From contig NC_134531.1 in the NCBI RefSeq assembly GCF_050624435.1, positions 252,664,812 to 252,728,811 on the forward strand: a DNA stretch of 64,000 nt, read 5' to 3'. The translations under genes were made by a program, and so were the position numbers. This document shows positions 1-13,140 of this stretch, one piece after another; the stretch's first letter is position 1, and each line of letters begins with the position of its first letter. This stretch comes from Tenrec ecaudatus (Eukaryota; Chordata; Mammalia; Afrosoricida; Tenrecidae). The notes beneath the pieces were generated by a model. That model did not search any database. It saw only the letters and a program-made list of their open reading frames with translations, and was not told the origin of the DNA.

Positions 1-2265
1 GGGATATACCTGACTAAGAAAACTAAAGATCTGTACAGGAAAAACTACAGAACACTATTATAAGAAACCAAGAGCAACCTGAACAAATGGAAGAATATCC
101 CATGCTCATGGATTAGAAGACTCACTATATTCAAGATGTCAGCTCTGCCAAAGGCACTTTATAAGTTTAATTAAATCCCGATACTATTACCCTCATCATT
201 CTACAAAGAAATGGAAAACTCAAGAAGGACACAGTGGGAGGGCTTGCTTTACCTGACTTTAGCACATACTATACAGCCACCATTGTCAAAACAACATGGT
301 ATTGGTACAATGACAGATACTTAGACCAATGGAAAAGAACTGAAAACCCAGAAATAAAATCATCAGCATAAAGACAACTGATCTTTGATAAGGGCCCCCA
401 AAATATCAAATGATAAGCAGATGCCCTGTAACAAGTCGTGCTGGGAAATTGGATATCTACCTGCAGGAAAATTAAGCAAGATCCTTATCTAAATCCATGC
501 ACAAGAATAAATTCAAGATGGATCACAGACCTTGAAGTGAAAACCCAAATGATTAGGGCCATCAATGAGGGAATTGGGACCAACTTGAGAACTTTGGCAC
601 AGGGAATACATAGGCTATCAGAAATAAGGAAGGACACAAACACAGAGGAGGCAGAGATTGACAAATGGGATATACTGAAGATAACACACCTGTGTACATC
701 GAAGGAATTCACCACGAGAGTAATAAGAGAGTCCATGGACTGGAAAACATCTTTAGCGATGACACATCAGATAAAAGCCTTATTACTAAAATCTACAATA
801 CTCTGCTATCTTCCAAAAAGAAATAAAGCTAATTGGCCACTTGAGAAGTAGTTCCACAGGGGAAGAAATATGAATGACCAACAAACATATGAAAAAATGT
901 TCCTGATTTTTAGCCATAAAAGAAATACAAATTAAAAAAACAGCGAGGTACCACCTATTTCTTCAAAGGTAGGCCAATTCAAAAAATCAGAAAGCAACAA
1001 GTGTTAGATGGGCTTTGGGGAGACAGGACCTCTGAATCACTGCTGGTGGACTTGTAAGTATATATGACCACCATGGAAATCGAACTGGTGATATCTCATA
1101 CAGATGGAAATCGAGTTACCATATGACCCAGCAATCCCCCTACTATTTTATACTCAGAAGAGACAAGAAACAAACCAAGGCCAGACATCTGCCCTCCAAT
1201 GTTCATTGTGGCACAGTTCCCAGTTGCAAGTAGTTGGAAGCAACCCAAATTTCCATCTACTGACCATTGGATTAAAAAACTGTGATATATACATACAATG
1301 GAGTACTACGCATCGCTAAAAAACAGTGATGAATGTATGAAGCATATAGTGCCATGGGAACAACTAGAGGAAATCATGCTAAGCGAAATAAGTCAGGCAC
1401 AAAAGGACAAGTACAACATGAGCCAACTGAGGGGAGGGTATTGTTTATATCTCCACAGGGAAAGAAGGATCAGACTTCAACCCAGTGCCCCAAAGTGTAA
1501 ATGCAACATTCCAGCGTGGAGTAGGGAACCAATGGAGAGGTCTGAGGGGCTGGACCCGGTTCCAAATATTAAGTGGATGCCTGCCCCTCCCTCCAGAAGA
1601 ATTTAATTCAAAGGACAGCATTGAATCTGCCGCTCCAGGAGGGACATATCTGATTGGAACACATGGGATCAGATGAATGGGGAGTAAGAGAGAGTGGAGC
1701 ACTTCCTGGCCCACTGGGCTTTGAGGACAATGAGCCCAATTAAAGCTGCCAGTTCACAGAGTGGACCGCATGGCCAGCCCCACTATTGGACATGACTCCT
1801 CTCACTGACCCATGGCCCTGTGGGGTCATCACCAGAGACACATGATGGGAATTGCACTTGACCTGATCCCACCACACCGAGGCAAAGCACTGGGGGAGTG
1901 CAGCGGAACAGCAAGGGAATGGAGTGGCAAGGTCCCCAGGGAATGCTGAAGGTGGACTTTGGGGCCAGGGCGTGGTCCCCCAACAGCCTGGACTGTAAAA
2001 CATCTGAAGGCCAACAAATGATCCTTGAACTGACTACAAGGTTTTCTTTCTTGTGTTTTGTTCTTTGTCAGTGATTTGTTGTTATTTTGTTGTATATTGT
2101 TGCTTGCTAAAAAAAAAAAGTTCTTTTAAATGTTCAAAAAAGGGAAGAATATAATAATGGCAAAATATGTACAAATATGCTTGATACAATGGATGTATGG
2201 ATTGTTATAAGAGCTGTTAAGAGCCCACAATAAAATGATCTTGAAAAAATCAAAACAAAATCTGA
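1..2265 (+). mobile_element. L1 retrotransposon, 3' part (ORF2 C-terminus and 3' UTR), copy A
   Basis: The window opens inside an L1 on the plus strand. Bases 1 to about 1435 correspond to the C-terminal part of ORF2, as shown by near-identity to 44996-46475, which follows a recognisable reverse transcriptase. The frame is broken by small indels and stops; the longest open piece is 438-851. Bases about 1435-2265 are the 3' UTR, recognised from repeated words such as GGAGGGTATTGTTTATATCTC, and end in an ATAAAATGATCTTGAAAAAA tail. Compared with copy B it lacks about 67 bases near position 216. It is one arm of a segmental duplication. Confidence 0.9.
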
Positions 2266-4485
2266 ATTGAAACGAAAGTAGAAAATAGCAAAAACTGGAG
2301 CAAATTTAGAATGAGTCAAAAGGGTGGACAAATAAGGTATTAAATTTTCACCTAACTGCATCATTATTAGTTCCATTTGTAATGCACTCAGTCCGATAGC
2401 ATGGCTGTTCCCATCTCTGGTCAATAGCTAGCGGAATTCATTGGAGGCTAAGGTACCTGAGTGTATCACCAAGAGATGTGGGACTTTCCCTGTCATCCAG
2501 GGCCTTCTGCAAACAAGTGCTCAGACTATAAGTTCTGTTCCCTCCTCCAGTCTTGGATTTTAAGGTTTTCAGTCCTTTGACCATGCAAACTGATATGTTT
2601 CTTCTGTGCGAACTCAGCAGTCATCTCACTTAGATGGCTGATTGTTTTAAGGAAAGTCTTTAATATGGAAGACAATGAAAGTCCAAAATCCATCTTCAAG
2701 GTTCCCGTGTGGATTAAACCGATTGTGAAACCCCTCTGGCCTTAGACCAGGCATGTGAATATTAGGTTAATCACAGAATGCATTGTAAACTGAATTAGTA
2801 CAGATGCAGTTAGGTTAAAATGTAACATTTTATAATTCTTCTCCCTTTTTTGTTTTTTTCAGGAGTAATGGTTCCCTAAGAAGGGACTATCATATATTTA
2901 TTATTTTAAAGCTTTCCTTGCTTTACTTTTTTGCGGGGAGTGGGGTTCTTATAGACCTTATCAAAATTTGATCTCCCTTTAGATTATTTTCAGTTTGTCC
3001 TGTTTTTAATATAGTCTGCTCATTTGAAGTTTTCATGTTTTATTTTTTTCTGTTTTCATATTCTTGGTTTCTTCGTATATAAAATCCAAGATAGGTAAAC
3101 CTATCAAGACAACAACTGGATTAATAGTTTTCTAGGAAATGGGAGCTGATACGAAGGGCTCAAGTGGGAAATGAATGATTTGAAAATGATGATGGCAGCA
3201 CATGTGCAAATGTGCTTGACACACTGGATGAAACTGTTGATTGTGATAAGAGATGTAAGAGCCCCCAATAAAAGTATTTAATACAATAAATAAATATTAA
3301 TTAATATAAATATCAAATATATATGTTAAAGCAGTTTATACAGAAGAGAAATTCATATCAAGTAAGTGGTCCACATAGCCATGCAATGACAGCCCCAGTT
3401 CAGCACAAGATTGTGCACAGATGTGAACTTGAGGCCCTTCCTGATTCACACAAATGCTGTCACTGGCGAACCCGGAAGTTGGAGGACAAAGCAGGAAGTG
3501 GGAAGAACACAGGCTGGATCCAAGGCTGGTTTTGTTCACTTTTGCACCTTAGACCCTAGAGCAGTGCTTGCATGGGATGCTTACCTCTGACCCCAGGAAC
3601 CAGATACTGGATCCAGGCCATAATGAGGATGAAGAGAGAAATGTAGTTCTCCACAGTCTATTTTAGATATGAAATAGGCCACACCCCAAGGAGGCATGTT
3701 GGGCTATGGCTTGCACCTCATGGGAGAGATCTTACTGTTGCACTACTGAGAATCCCGGGGTAGGCCAGTTGACGGAAAACTTAACTATCACAGTCACGTG
3801 CCTGATTTGTTAGTACTAGGTGACCAGGCTAGATTATCAGTCTAGCCCATTAATCATTTAAACCATGCAGGGACTCCATACGTGCTGTACTGTGTTGATT
3901 TTCTATGCAAAGTCTTCCTCCAGGTGACTGCCTTGCCTGGAGCATAACTGCCAGTGATTTTTAGGAAATTAGATGTGACTGTACCACTTCAGAGTGTTAA
4001 GAGAAGGGATGGGAGGTTGGATGGGAATTTTTCTGTTACTTTATATGAATTCCCCTCGACCCAGAAATAATTCAAATGATTTTAATGTTTGATAATTGAA
4101 GCAGAGAAATAATGGTGCTTTGTTCACGTATGCACATTAGCAGCTAGAGCAGTGTCTTCATGTAGCAAGCTCTCAGCAAACAAGTAGTTCATTTAGCGTA
4201 TCATCCAAATTTTGATAATTTATAATCTTTAAAATATATAATTTAATATAATTTACCTACATTCTGCAACTTCATGTTTTGCAATGGTGAAAATAAAATA
4301 AAATTATTTTAGATAACGCATACACAGTTCAACAAGCATATGTTACTTCATGATTTAATGCCTACCTATAATAATACTTTTCAGATAGTGTCCCCTTTGT
4401 GTGGATAAGAAAGGACTAAGCCGTGTTTCTTTTTGTTGTGCCTAAGGTCGTTATGGATTTGAACTGACTGGTACATAACTACAAG
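2266..4485. repeat. Flank shared with 47140-49405, segmental duplication arm A
   Basis: About 2.2 kb with no recognised gene, nearly identical by eye to 47140-49405. It contains an L1 3'-terminal scrap at 3140-3290 and ends at a small SINE/RTE-like fragment near 4430-4485, after which the two copies no longer match. The shared order of L1 end, unique sequence and embedded L1 scrap shows that the whole block was copied as DNA, not as separate insertions. Confidence 0.9.
3140..3290 (+). mobile_element. L1 3'-terminal fragment
   Basis: The terminal words of the local L1 family are present in order: GGGAGCTGATACGAAGGGCTC, a TTTGAAAATGATGATGGC stretch, then AGAGCCCCCAATAAAAG and an A-rich tail. 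Only the last 150 bases are kept. A second copy exists at about 48003-48150 because the block is duplicated. Confidence 0.8.
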
Positions 4486-5239
4486 AAAAGGCCAAGACTC
4501 TCATGGAGAGACGCCTTTATATCTGTGGGATGTAGATGCATCCCAGTCACATTCTCCTACCTAAAGTTTTTGCTACAATGTCCCCCGGAATAATGACAAT
4601 TTTAAGGTGCTTTTTCCAAGCACATGGTTGCTACTATACCCTTGAAGGTTAGATGCTTGATGCTTGAATGTTACTCCTGAAGGTTATCTGTCATCATGAG
4701 TGATCAGACCCTGTCGATGGCCCACTCTCTTCTGAGAAGGGTGATAGTTTGTTCCACTTGAGAGACATTTACAGTCAAGTCAACTCAGAGACAAGCAAAG
4801 TTAAGCTGTAATCAAAACTCTAGGACCTACCTATCTTGTTACATATGTACCCTCCTGTAACGTGTATATCCATAGCTCATCCATTCCTGTTATGTATATG
4901 CCTCTACTACAACCCACTTCCTGTTCTGCATGTGTATGTGTATGGCATGGCTTGCATGCCCAAGATTACATAATCTTCTGGGAGAATACATTCACCTACT
5001 CTCCTGTTCCAGTCATCATGGAAGATGTGAGCCTTTGTATGCTTTGTCTGATGTTTCTTTAATTTACCCTTCAGTTCCACAACTGCCCCACCCCTAGCAC
5101 CCATTCAGTTGTAGCTACTGGTCCCTGACATCTCAGGGATTTCTTCATGATCAGTAGATAGAGGATATAAAATGTCACACTGGTCCCTGAGTGACATATT
5201 GGTATGAAGGTATAAACAAAAATGTATTGCTGTTGAACT
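4486..5239. other. No gene seen; unassigned intergenic sequence
   Basis: No open frame has convincing coding character and no repeat family was recognised. The sequence begins exactly where the 1-4485 duplication ends. Confidence 0.5.
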
Positions 5240-6180
5240 ATACTCACTCAAGGTGTGACCTTGAAAAGCAACTTTATAGCAAAGGAGAAATGGTAAGGCA
5301 ATCTGTGACCTACTGGCTTTATCATATTTTATGTTTTCCATATATTCTCCACTTAATACATTGATGGAATGACCTTTTGAAAGTACAAGGAAGGTGTCTT
5401 CGAGTGAGTGTCTTATACTGTGAAGACCTCCTTTTCCAGGAAGCAGTAGATATGCATCATAAGCCAATGACCATTATATAGTGTCATGTCTTCTAGAGTA
5501 CACTTATGTAAGCCATGTAAACTCAATCAGGGAACTCTCTAAGGAACTTACTTAGGAAATTGCACCTTTTCAACAGAACTCTAAATTGTATGGATTTAGA
5601 GATCCTAGATCTCAGAGTAGAAATGCTTTTATTAGGGAAAAACACCGAGAGGTCCAGTGTACTGAAAGTTCAAATTTCCACCCAGTTTGTTTGAGTGCTT
5701 TATGGGGGGGAGGTAGGGGAAGCAAGGAGCAAGGAAAGGCTTTACAAGACTTGCAGGAATAGTTGACCTTGATCATGAGAAAGAGGTATTACTACTGCTA
5801 TTCAATGGAAACCCCCAAAACCAAACCAACTTCACTGCCACCAAGTGATGCAGATGCACAGGGACACTATAGGACAAGGTAGAATTGCTCTGTGACTTTC
5901 TGACACTGTATGTTTATGGGAGTGTAAAATACCATCTTTCTCCAGAGACACACCTGGTGTTTTTGAACTCCTGACCTTTAAGATCTCAGTCCAACGAGTA
6001 AAGACAATGCTCCCTTTATTTAATGGAGGCTGGGAAAAATATGTTTGTCATTCAAGTGGTCCACAGGTATGTGTGGGGACTCCCTTGTCTAAATGTGATG
6101 ACAATGTGACAAGTATACGAGCTAAAATCACCTAAAAACATCTGGTTACCAAGGACTGAGAACCACAGGGTATTAGGTAC
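5240..6180. repeat. Older diverged duplicate of about 29500-30060
   Basis: Several landmarks recur in order in both places: a CTTAATACATTGA word, CTCAGAGTAGAAATGCTTTTATTAG, an AAGACTTGCAGG-type word and TTGATCATGA. Divergence is much greater than in the 1-4485 block. A SINE has inserted into this copy only, at about 5815-6010. The block lies about 17 kb before OR-1, and its partner lies about 22 kb before OR-2, consistent with an old tandem duplication that carried the receptor. Confidence 0.55.
5815..6010 (-). mobile_element. AfroSINE-type SINE, antisense
   Basis: Read in antisense it has the landmarks of afrotherian tRNA-derived SINEs: ACTGCCACCAAGTGATGC, CACTATAGGACAAGGTAGAA, CATCTTTCTCCAGAG and a degenerate B-box region around TTTTTGAACTCCTGACC. 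It is about 20-25 percent diverged by eye, so an old copy. Confidence 0.75.
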
Positions 6181-6679
6181 TTAGAATGCTGGTCAATGTC
6201 ATGCAGTTCACTGCTTACTTTGGATTTCTAAGACATAGTCCCTCATTGTGTCATGTATTCTAAATGCTTGCCTGTATATTGTGGCTATATTCCCATTTTG
6301 CACTGAATTTCTGTTTTGCTAATGAGGCAGGATTAAGGTGGGATATGGTAGAAAACACGTAAGTAGAAATCATAGTTAAAATGATAATCCAATAATAGCT
6401 TCAAGGAAAATAGAATAACATTTACATTTTAAACCAACTCACCATATTCTTGTTATAAAAATTCAGAAAAATCAATTTCAAGAGAGACTAGCAAATATAC
6501 ACAAATTTAATATTGTAAAATTACCAAAAATATAACTCAGTATTGAGAGACAAAGAACCAGGTTAAAATCTGTGGTTTCAAGAGCACCATAGAAAATAAA
6601 ATAAGTATGGATCATTTTCAAGATACTGAAGGGGAGAATAGATTGAGACAAGAATTTTATATCTATCGAAGCTGTATTT
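6181..6679. other. No gene seen; unassigned sequence
   Basis: AT-rich sequence between the older duplicated block and an RTE fragment. No domain or repeat was recognised. Confidence 0.4.
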
Positions 6680-6915
6680 TCAGTAGCGACCATTCTCTGT
6701 GGAAGAACATCGTGCTTGGTATAATGGAGGGGCTGGGAAGGAGGAAGTCCCTCAATGAGATGAAAAGACACAGTGGCTTGCCGCAGTGGGCTCAGGCATA
6801 GGAAAAATTGTGAGGATGAGACAGGACTGGGCAGGTTTTCATTATATTGTGCTGAGGGCACTATGAGCCAGAACTGATCCGGTGGGACCGAAAAACAGCA
6901 ACAGCAACAAGCTGT
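6680..6915 (+). mobile_element. RTE/BovB LINE 3' end
   Basis: Carries the 3'-terminal landmarks of the local RTE family: GAAGAACATCGTGCTTGGTA, a GAAGTCCCTCAATGAGATG stretch, GGCTCAGGCATAGG, AATTGTGAGGATG and a tail of CAGCAACAGCAACAA repeats. The piece is 5'-truncated and diverged. Confidence 0.8.
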
Positions 6916-7234
6916 ATTTTTAGTATTACATGAAGAATTATAACACCACAGTACTAAATAACCACTGCAAGGGAGGGCAAGATATATGCATAGTAGGTTT
7001 CTAAATAGTTATTAATTACTGTGTGTATGTTAATAATAAAATGTGCATACAGGCATGTATGAGAGTAAAACATGCATTTCAGTTCATGGATGCATGGGTT
7101 TACTTAAAATAAAACAGTTTCATCTGTCTCATGAGATTAGTGGATGGCTGTAGGCTTCTCTCACTTATGCATGCTAGAGCCATTCAGGAGCCTTCCAAAA
7201 AAAAGTTTCAATCAAAACTGTTCTTTTTTTGTGT

Positions 7235-7765
7235 GTGTTAATCTGGATACATTAGAAAAACAAATCCACAGAAACCCATAAATAAGAGTTTTATATGAAG
7301 GTTAAGTGAACACCAAGAAAACATCCCAACCCAGTGTGGCCCAAGCCCACAAGTCCAACATTAACCCACATGGGCACCACCAATCCACAAAGTCCTCCTC
7401 CATGTCACAAAACAGACACAATGATGCCGACTGTTGGGAGAAAGCTGAGTCAGTAAACGTGTAAGCATCTCACCTCTGACAGGGATCTCCACAGGGCTGC
7501 TCCAGCACCCAGGGCTGCCTTGGGGTAGGTCCATGCGGCTTCTCCTTGGGGATGTGTTGAAGGAAGTCAGCCTTGCAAGCTGAAGCAAGGATCTGGCTAA
7601 GGCAGCTGCACCCTGGTGCGACCATCACAAAGCAAGAGCTCCAAGAACTAGAAAAGCGAGGCTCACTGAGCCATTTATCCCTCTGCCCTTCAATTAAACC
7701 CACATGTGTTTATTTGCCAGGTTGTTACAATAAACTAACTACATTAATCCACCCTTGCCAACTTG
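7235..7765 (-). mobile_element. LTR-like interspersed repeat, antisense
   Basis: On the minus strand it is clearly the same family as 13745-14332: both share CAAGGCTGA, a GAGAAGCC(A/G)CATGGACCTACCC word, AGCCCTGGGT, CGGCATCATTG and an end resembling TTTGTTTCTCTA followed by TGACACA. The shared region is about 0.5 kb. The ending resembles ERV-L/MaLR-type LTRs known to me, but no internal region is attached in this orientation, so the class is uncertain. Short open frames here are by-products of the repeat. Confidence 0.6.
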
Positions 7766-7799
7766 GCACTTGCACATAATTCTTTAACCTCACAATTGG

Positions 7800-8689
7800 A
7801 ATTAAGTAACACCTACACCTTAATGCTATAATCCTGTGAATATGTTCCCCCACCTATGAAAGTTTATAAGCCAGCGACCTCATGCCGTTGTCCACCCCGA
7901 TATTGAGTATCCAGTTTATATACTGCACACTTAGATCAGTCCAGTGCTCTGAGGAGACAATGATATTTTCTTACATGAAGAATCTTCATTCCAGTTGGAC
8001 CCTTGTGAAGTCTGCATCCATAAGCAAAGTCAAATCTGGACAGGCATTTCAAAAAATCAGCAACAATATGCACCAGTTCACAGAATCAAAAATCTCCATC
8101 TGGTAGAGTTCTGGTCCACTCAATATGGGCTGCCTCACTTAGCCGTGACAGGGTGCCCATTGGTCGCTGTGCTTTAGAGGAAGGGCTCTCACCAATACTC
8201 TACAAGCCTCGTCCCCTCATGCTAGGTCATGAACGTTAGACCAGTCAACCCCGTATCATCTTCTCCTCTTTTTCCTGTAAACCAAGTCCACAGGTGTCAG
8301 TGGCCAAACTCAACCCATCTCTTTATTGCTGCATTTCTCCCACTTCCACTCAACAAGTAGATCTAGGTGTTTACCTCGCAAGCAGTGTAGCCTCTCTCAG
8401 GTTCCAGTTAACATTCTGTCCTAGAGGGGAGTTTTCTTCATAGTTCGAAATTTTTTCCAGCTTCTGGCAAAGACCACAGGTTCCTGAGTTCTCCAGAGCA
8501 CTGGGTGCGGTATGTCTTTTCAAAGCGTTTTTACAGGCATGTCCTAAATCCATCTAAAGATCAAATTTTAATGACTGAAAGTAAGTGAGCATAAAAACTT
8601 TCTTTTTCATATTTCCTGTATTTTTCTCAGAAAACACCCGAGTAAAGTGTGGCTTTATCTGGCCTCAGGCTAGACAAAGAACAAAAACT
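7800..8689. other. No gene seen; probable degraded repeat
   Basis: Between the LTR-like repeat and the ERV-L relic. It reads like old repeat-derived sequence, but I could not assign it to a family. Confidence 0.3.
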
Positions 8690-10915
8690 ACAATGATGGA
8701 GAGGTCAAGCAAACATCTACTCTCCATCTTATGATTTGTTTCTCCAGTACCCCACTCCTAAGGTACCTATGATCCTGCTGACCTGACGATGGTAGAGGTG
8801 TCAGTTGTAGATGAAGATGCAGTGTGGAGTCTGGCAGACCCCTGTTGGTGAATACAGCATAGACCATTGGGATTTTGTGGTCAAATCCTGCCATCCTCTG
8901 CAGACAACTACTCCCCATTGAAAATCAGCTGTTGGCCTGTTAATGGGCCTTGGTGGAGAATAAACACCTCACGATGGGCCACCAAGTCACCATGAGAACT
9001 GAACTACCCATCATGAACTGGGTATTCTTTGACCCACAGACTCATAAATTTGGACGTGGACAGCAACACTCCAATGTTAAATGGAAGTGGTATATACAAG
9101 ATCGGGCCAAAGTAGGACCTGAAGGGATAAGCAATTTGCATAAATAAGTGGTCTAATGCCCACAGTCTCCACTCCTGTCACAGTACCTTCTTTCTCCAAG
9201 TCTGCATCTATGGCCTCCTAAGGAGTTCCTTACCAGACATTAACTGAAGACCAAAAAAGTCATGCTTGCTTTACTGATGACTCTGAACAGTATGCAGGTG
9301 CCACACATAGGTGGACAGCAGCAGTACTACAGGCCCTTTCTGGGCTCCCACCAAAGGACGGTGTTAAAGAGAAATTTTTCCAGAACATCAAGCAGTGCAC
9401 CTTACCGTTCACTTTGCATATACGGAACAATGGACACATGAGAGTGTATACTGATCCATGGGATGTGGCTAATAGGTTGGTTGGCTGAATGGTCCGGGAA
9501 TTGGAAGGAACATGATTGGACAATTGGTGACAAGGAGGCGTGGGGAAGAGCTATGTGGACCGACCTCTCTGAATGGGCCAAGAAAGTAAACACAATTGTA
9601 TCTGCTGTGTACACTCATCAAAGGGTTACCTCAGAAGAGGAGGATTTTAACAATCAAATGGATAAGATGCCATGCACTGTGGAGACTGGTCCTCCTCTTT
9701 CCTCTGCCACTCCTGTTATCGCCCAATGGGCACATGAGCAAGGTGGACATGGTGGCAGGGATGGAGGTTATGCATGGGCACAGCAACATGGACTTCCACT
9801 CATCAAGGCTGACTTGGCTACTGCCACTGCTGACTGCCCCAATTGCCTGCTGGAGAAACCAACATTAAGTTCAAGATATTGGACCATTACTCAGGGACAT
9901 CAACCGCCAACTAGGTCCACTTCCATCATGGAGCTTACAGTGTTTTGTTCTTACTGGAATAGACACCTACTCTTGATATGGATTTGCCTTCCCTTCACAC
10001 AACTCTCCTTCCAAAACTACTATTTGTGAAGTTACAGAATGCCTCATCCACTGGCATGGCATCCCACATAACATGGCTTCAGATCAAGGAACTCACTTCA
10101 TAGCAAATGCAGTGCGGCAATGGGCCCATGCCCATGGAATCCACTGGTCGTATCATGTTCCTCATGATCATGAAGCCACTGGCTTGATTGATTGGTGGAT
10201 TGGACTCTGAAAGACACAATTATGGTGCCAACGAGGTGGCAGCACTGGCGGAGCTGGCACAATATTCTCCAAGAGGCTGTATACACTCTAAACCAGTGGT
10301 CAATATATGGTGCTCTGTCTCCAATAGCCAGAATTCATGGGTCCAGGAACCAAGGGGTGGAAGTTGGTGTGATACCATTCACTCTTACTCCTAGTGATCC
10401 ACTTGCAGCATTTTGCTTCCTGTCCCAGTAGCCCTGTGTTCCTCAGACCTAAAGGTCCTCGTCCCAAAGGAAGGACCTCTCCCTCTTGCAAAGACACCAC
10501 GGATTCCACTGAACTGTCAGCTGAGAATGCCCCCTGGCCACTTTGGGCTTCTCATGCCTTTAGATCAACAGGTCAGGAATGGTGTCACTGTAGGGATTGG
10601 TGTGATTAATCCTGATTACCAAAGGGAAATTGGACTGGTGCTACATAATGGAGGTAAAGAAGAATATGTCTGGAATCCAGGAGATCCCATAGACTGACTC
10701 TTAGTGCTACAATGCCCTGTGATTAAAGTAAATGGTAAATTATAGCAACCCAATCCTGACAGGACATCTAATAACTCAGACCTCTCATGAATGAATATCT
10801 GGGTCACTCCAACAGGCCAAAAACAATGGCCAGTTGAAGTATTTGACAAAAGCAAAGGTAATAAAGAATGGGTAGTAGAACAAAGTAGTTCTTCCTATTA
10901 GTTAAGACCATGTGA
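8690..10915 (+). pseudogene. ERV-L-type endogenous retrovirus, pol relic (RNase H, integrase, dUTPase)
   Basis: An old, non-functional piece of an endogenous retrovirus. In order it shows the end of the reverse transcriptase connection region (about 8690-9150), an RNase H region (about 9260-9650), the zinc-binding HHCC region of integrase (HEQGGH near 9730 and CPNC near 9835), the integrase core (about 9900-10330) and a dUTPase domain (about 10410-10700). A dUTPase placed after integrase is the hallmark of ERV-L. The frame is interrupted by many stops and shifts; the longest open pieces are 9463-10029 and 10413-10697. Neither gag nor paired LTRs are evident. It cannot make a working polyprotein. 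Confidence 0.85.
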
Positions 10916-10959
10916 TCAATTGCCAAAGCGAGGTTTGTGATTGTCAGCTTATCATCTTA

Positions 10960-11570
10960 ATATCTGCTTATTGAGAGTTAATACATATATCATATCATTC
11001 CATAGTTCAATCCCATCAAGCAGTATTGTACAATTGGCACCTACATCAGTTTCTGAACATTCTTTTCCTTCCTGGATTCCTTGACATCATCTGCCTTTTA
11101 CCCAGCACCTGTCCCCCTGCACACCCCTGCACCTTTCCCTACCCTCCATAAACCTTTCATCTAATTGCTGTCCCTATAGGTTCATCAATTCTGGGTTTCA
11201 TATACTGAAAAAGAGAAAGACACTCGTATACCACAATTCAGGAGGGTAATCCCCAATGACATAACTCATCTGAGATAAATCCGATGAAAAATAAACAAAA
11301 ACATAGAAAACCAGAGAAGGTCCACGTGCACTGAGTGGGGATCAATTGACAAGGTTTTTACTGTCAAATATTTTCTTGAGATGGACTCACAATCCAGGTG
11401 GGGTAACCTCAAGGTCACACTTTGACTTGTGTGGACAGGTTTTACTTTTCTTCAGTTTCAACCTGAGTTGACATATGAGTTCCACCATCAGGCCCTGTCC
11501 TCATCTTTGGTTGTTGTTATTGGTCTCTTTTCATTGTCCACTGTCCCTTTCCACAGATTTAAACAATTTG
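10960..11570 (-). mobile_element. Probable older L1 3' region, antisense
   Basis: Contains landmarks of an older afrotherian L1 3' segment read in antisense: CATAGTTCAATCCCATCAAG, a GTATTGTACAATTG word, a pyrimidine-rich stretch rich in CCCTGCAC, then a long T-rich part. The assignment rests on recognition of these words only and is less certain than for the younger L1 copies. Confidence 0.4.
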
Positions 11571-12487
11571 ATTTTTGCATGTTAAACCTGGAGGATTCAC
11601 CATTTATTTTATTGAAAGGACAATTATTTGCAATGAAGACATCTTAGTTTTGTTTTTTTTAATCGATCATGAGATCTCCATTTGTTTCTGGACCATCTTC
11701 TCCAGCTACTGTGTTTTCCTCTTTATTTCCAACTTTTTCTGTCCCTTTTCCAATAATTATCGATACATCTTGATTACATTTTTATCAATATCAGACTCAA
11801 GATGTTGGTAAAATTCTTCAATTTCTTCCACACTACTTTAATAATTTTCATGTTAGTTCTAACTGGATTTCCTTTTATGTTTATAGGTATTTATTATATC
11901 TTTCTGATCATGACTGTGAGACCATTCCTCTTGAATTTATCATGACCTACAATAGTAAACCAATGATTCAAATGACTAATACCAGTTATTTCAGCTTACT
12001 CCTTAGCATATCAATTTTGTGCATTATATTTAATTTCAACAACTTCCAATGGTGCTAGATTCATAGTTCATGTACTCCAAGTTTCTATTGTTAATAGATA
12101 TTTGCAACTATTTCATCTCATTTTAAGTGATGTCCCAGTAGCAAATGAAGGTCCCAACATTACTCAACCATATCATTATGATTGACATTACTTTAGGTGA
12201 CCTGAGACACTCATTTCCTGGTACTATATCTGACAATATTTCACTACTATGCATGAGGTTTTCTCTATCGGACACTGTTGCCCTGCTATCCAAAACATTT
12301 TCAGTGGCAGATTCCTCCGAAGTAAATAGTCTAGTTTTTCTTTGTTTTTAGTCTACAAGCTTTCTGAAAGAAACTCAACTTGGTTGACCTGCTGGCATTT
12401 GAAGTACTATTGGCATTCTAGTATCACAGCAGCACTCAAGCTACCATAATATGTCAAACTGAACATCAATTAAGAGATAGGAAAGAG
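11571..12487. other. No gene seen; likely degraded interspersed repeat
   Basis: T-rich with scattered stops. The part from about 12130 to 12480 has the texture of a repeat adjoining the antisense RTE that follows, but I cannot name it. Confidence 0.35.
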
Positions 12488-13140
12488 TTGTTGTTCTTCT
12501 TAGATGCAGTTGAGTTGGTTCTAGGCCATAGAAATCATATGTACAACATAAAATAATATTTCTTGGTCCTGGGCCAATCTCACAATATTTTTTTATGCAG
12601 GAGGCCATTGTTGTAACCACTGTGTCACTTCATCTGGTGGAGGGTCTTGTTCCTTATCACTGACCTTGTACTTTACCAAGCATGCTTTCATTTTCCAGGG
12701 TCTGAGTCGTACAGCTAACATATTCAAAATATGTGAGATGAAGTCTCACCTTTTATTGCTTCCAAGAAAAATTTTGGCTGTACTTCTTCCAAGGCACGTC
12801 TGTTTGTTCTTTTGGCATTCCATGATATATTTCATATTCTTTGCCGGCACCACAATTCAAATGCACTCATTTAGTCTTCCTTATGCCATGGCCAACTTTC
12901 ACACTCATATGAAACAATCGATAACACCACGGTCTGGGTCAGGTGCACTCTCGTCCTCAAAAAAATGCCCTTGCTTTTCAAAACGTTAGAGTTCTTGTGC
13001 AGCAGATTTACCAAAGGCAATGTGTCCTGTGATCTCTTGGTGACTGCTTCCATGAGCAATGATGGTGGATATAAGCTAGATGAAATGTCTGTTTACTGTG
13101 ATGTTGTTTATTGATCCATTTGTGAGATTTGGATTTATAA
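12488..13140 (-). mobile_element. RTE/BovB LINE 3' part, antisense
   Basis: Begins with the antisense tail TTGTTGTTCTTCTTAG and continues with AGTTGAGTTGGTTCTAGG, CTTTACCAAGCATG, ATGTGAGATGAAGTCTC, CTTCTTCCAAGGC and ATGAGCAATGATGG. The same words in the same order occur at 62852-63500. It is truncated before the reverse transcriptase and meets the plus-strand RTE at about 13190 head to head. Confidence 0.85.

Noticed and set aside
3323-3559. 78-codon frame, apparently conserved at 48.2-48.4 kb
   Set aside because: The similarity comes from segmental duplication; in arm B the frame is shifted by indels, so it is not under coding constraint.
9463-10029. 188-codon frame that could be read as a cellular gene
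   Set aside because: It is a surviving piece of the ERV-L RNase H and integrase region, with the rest of pol on either side in other frames.
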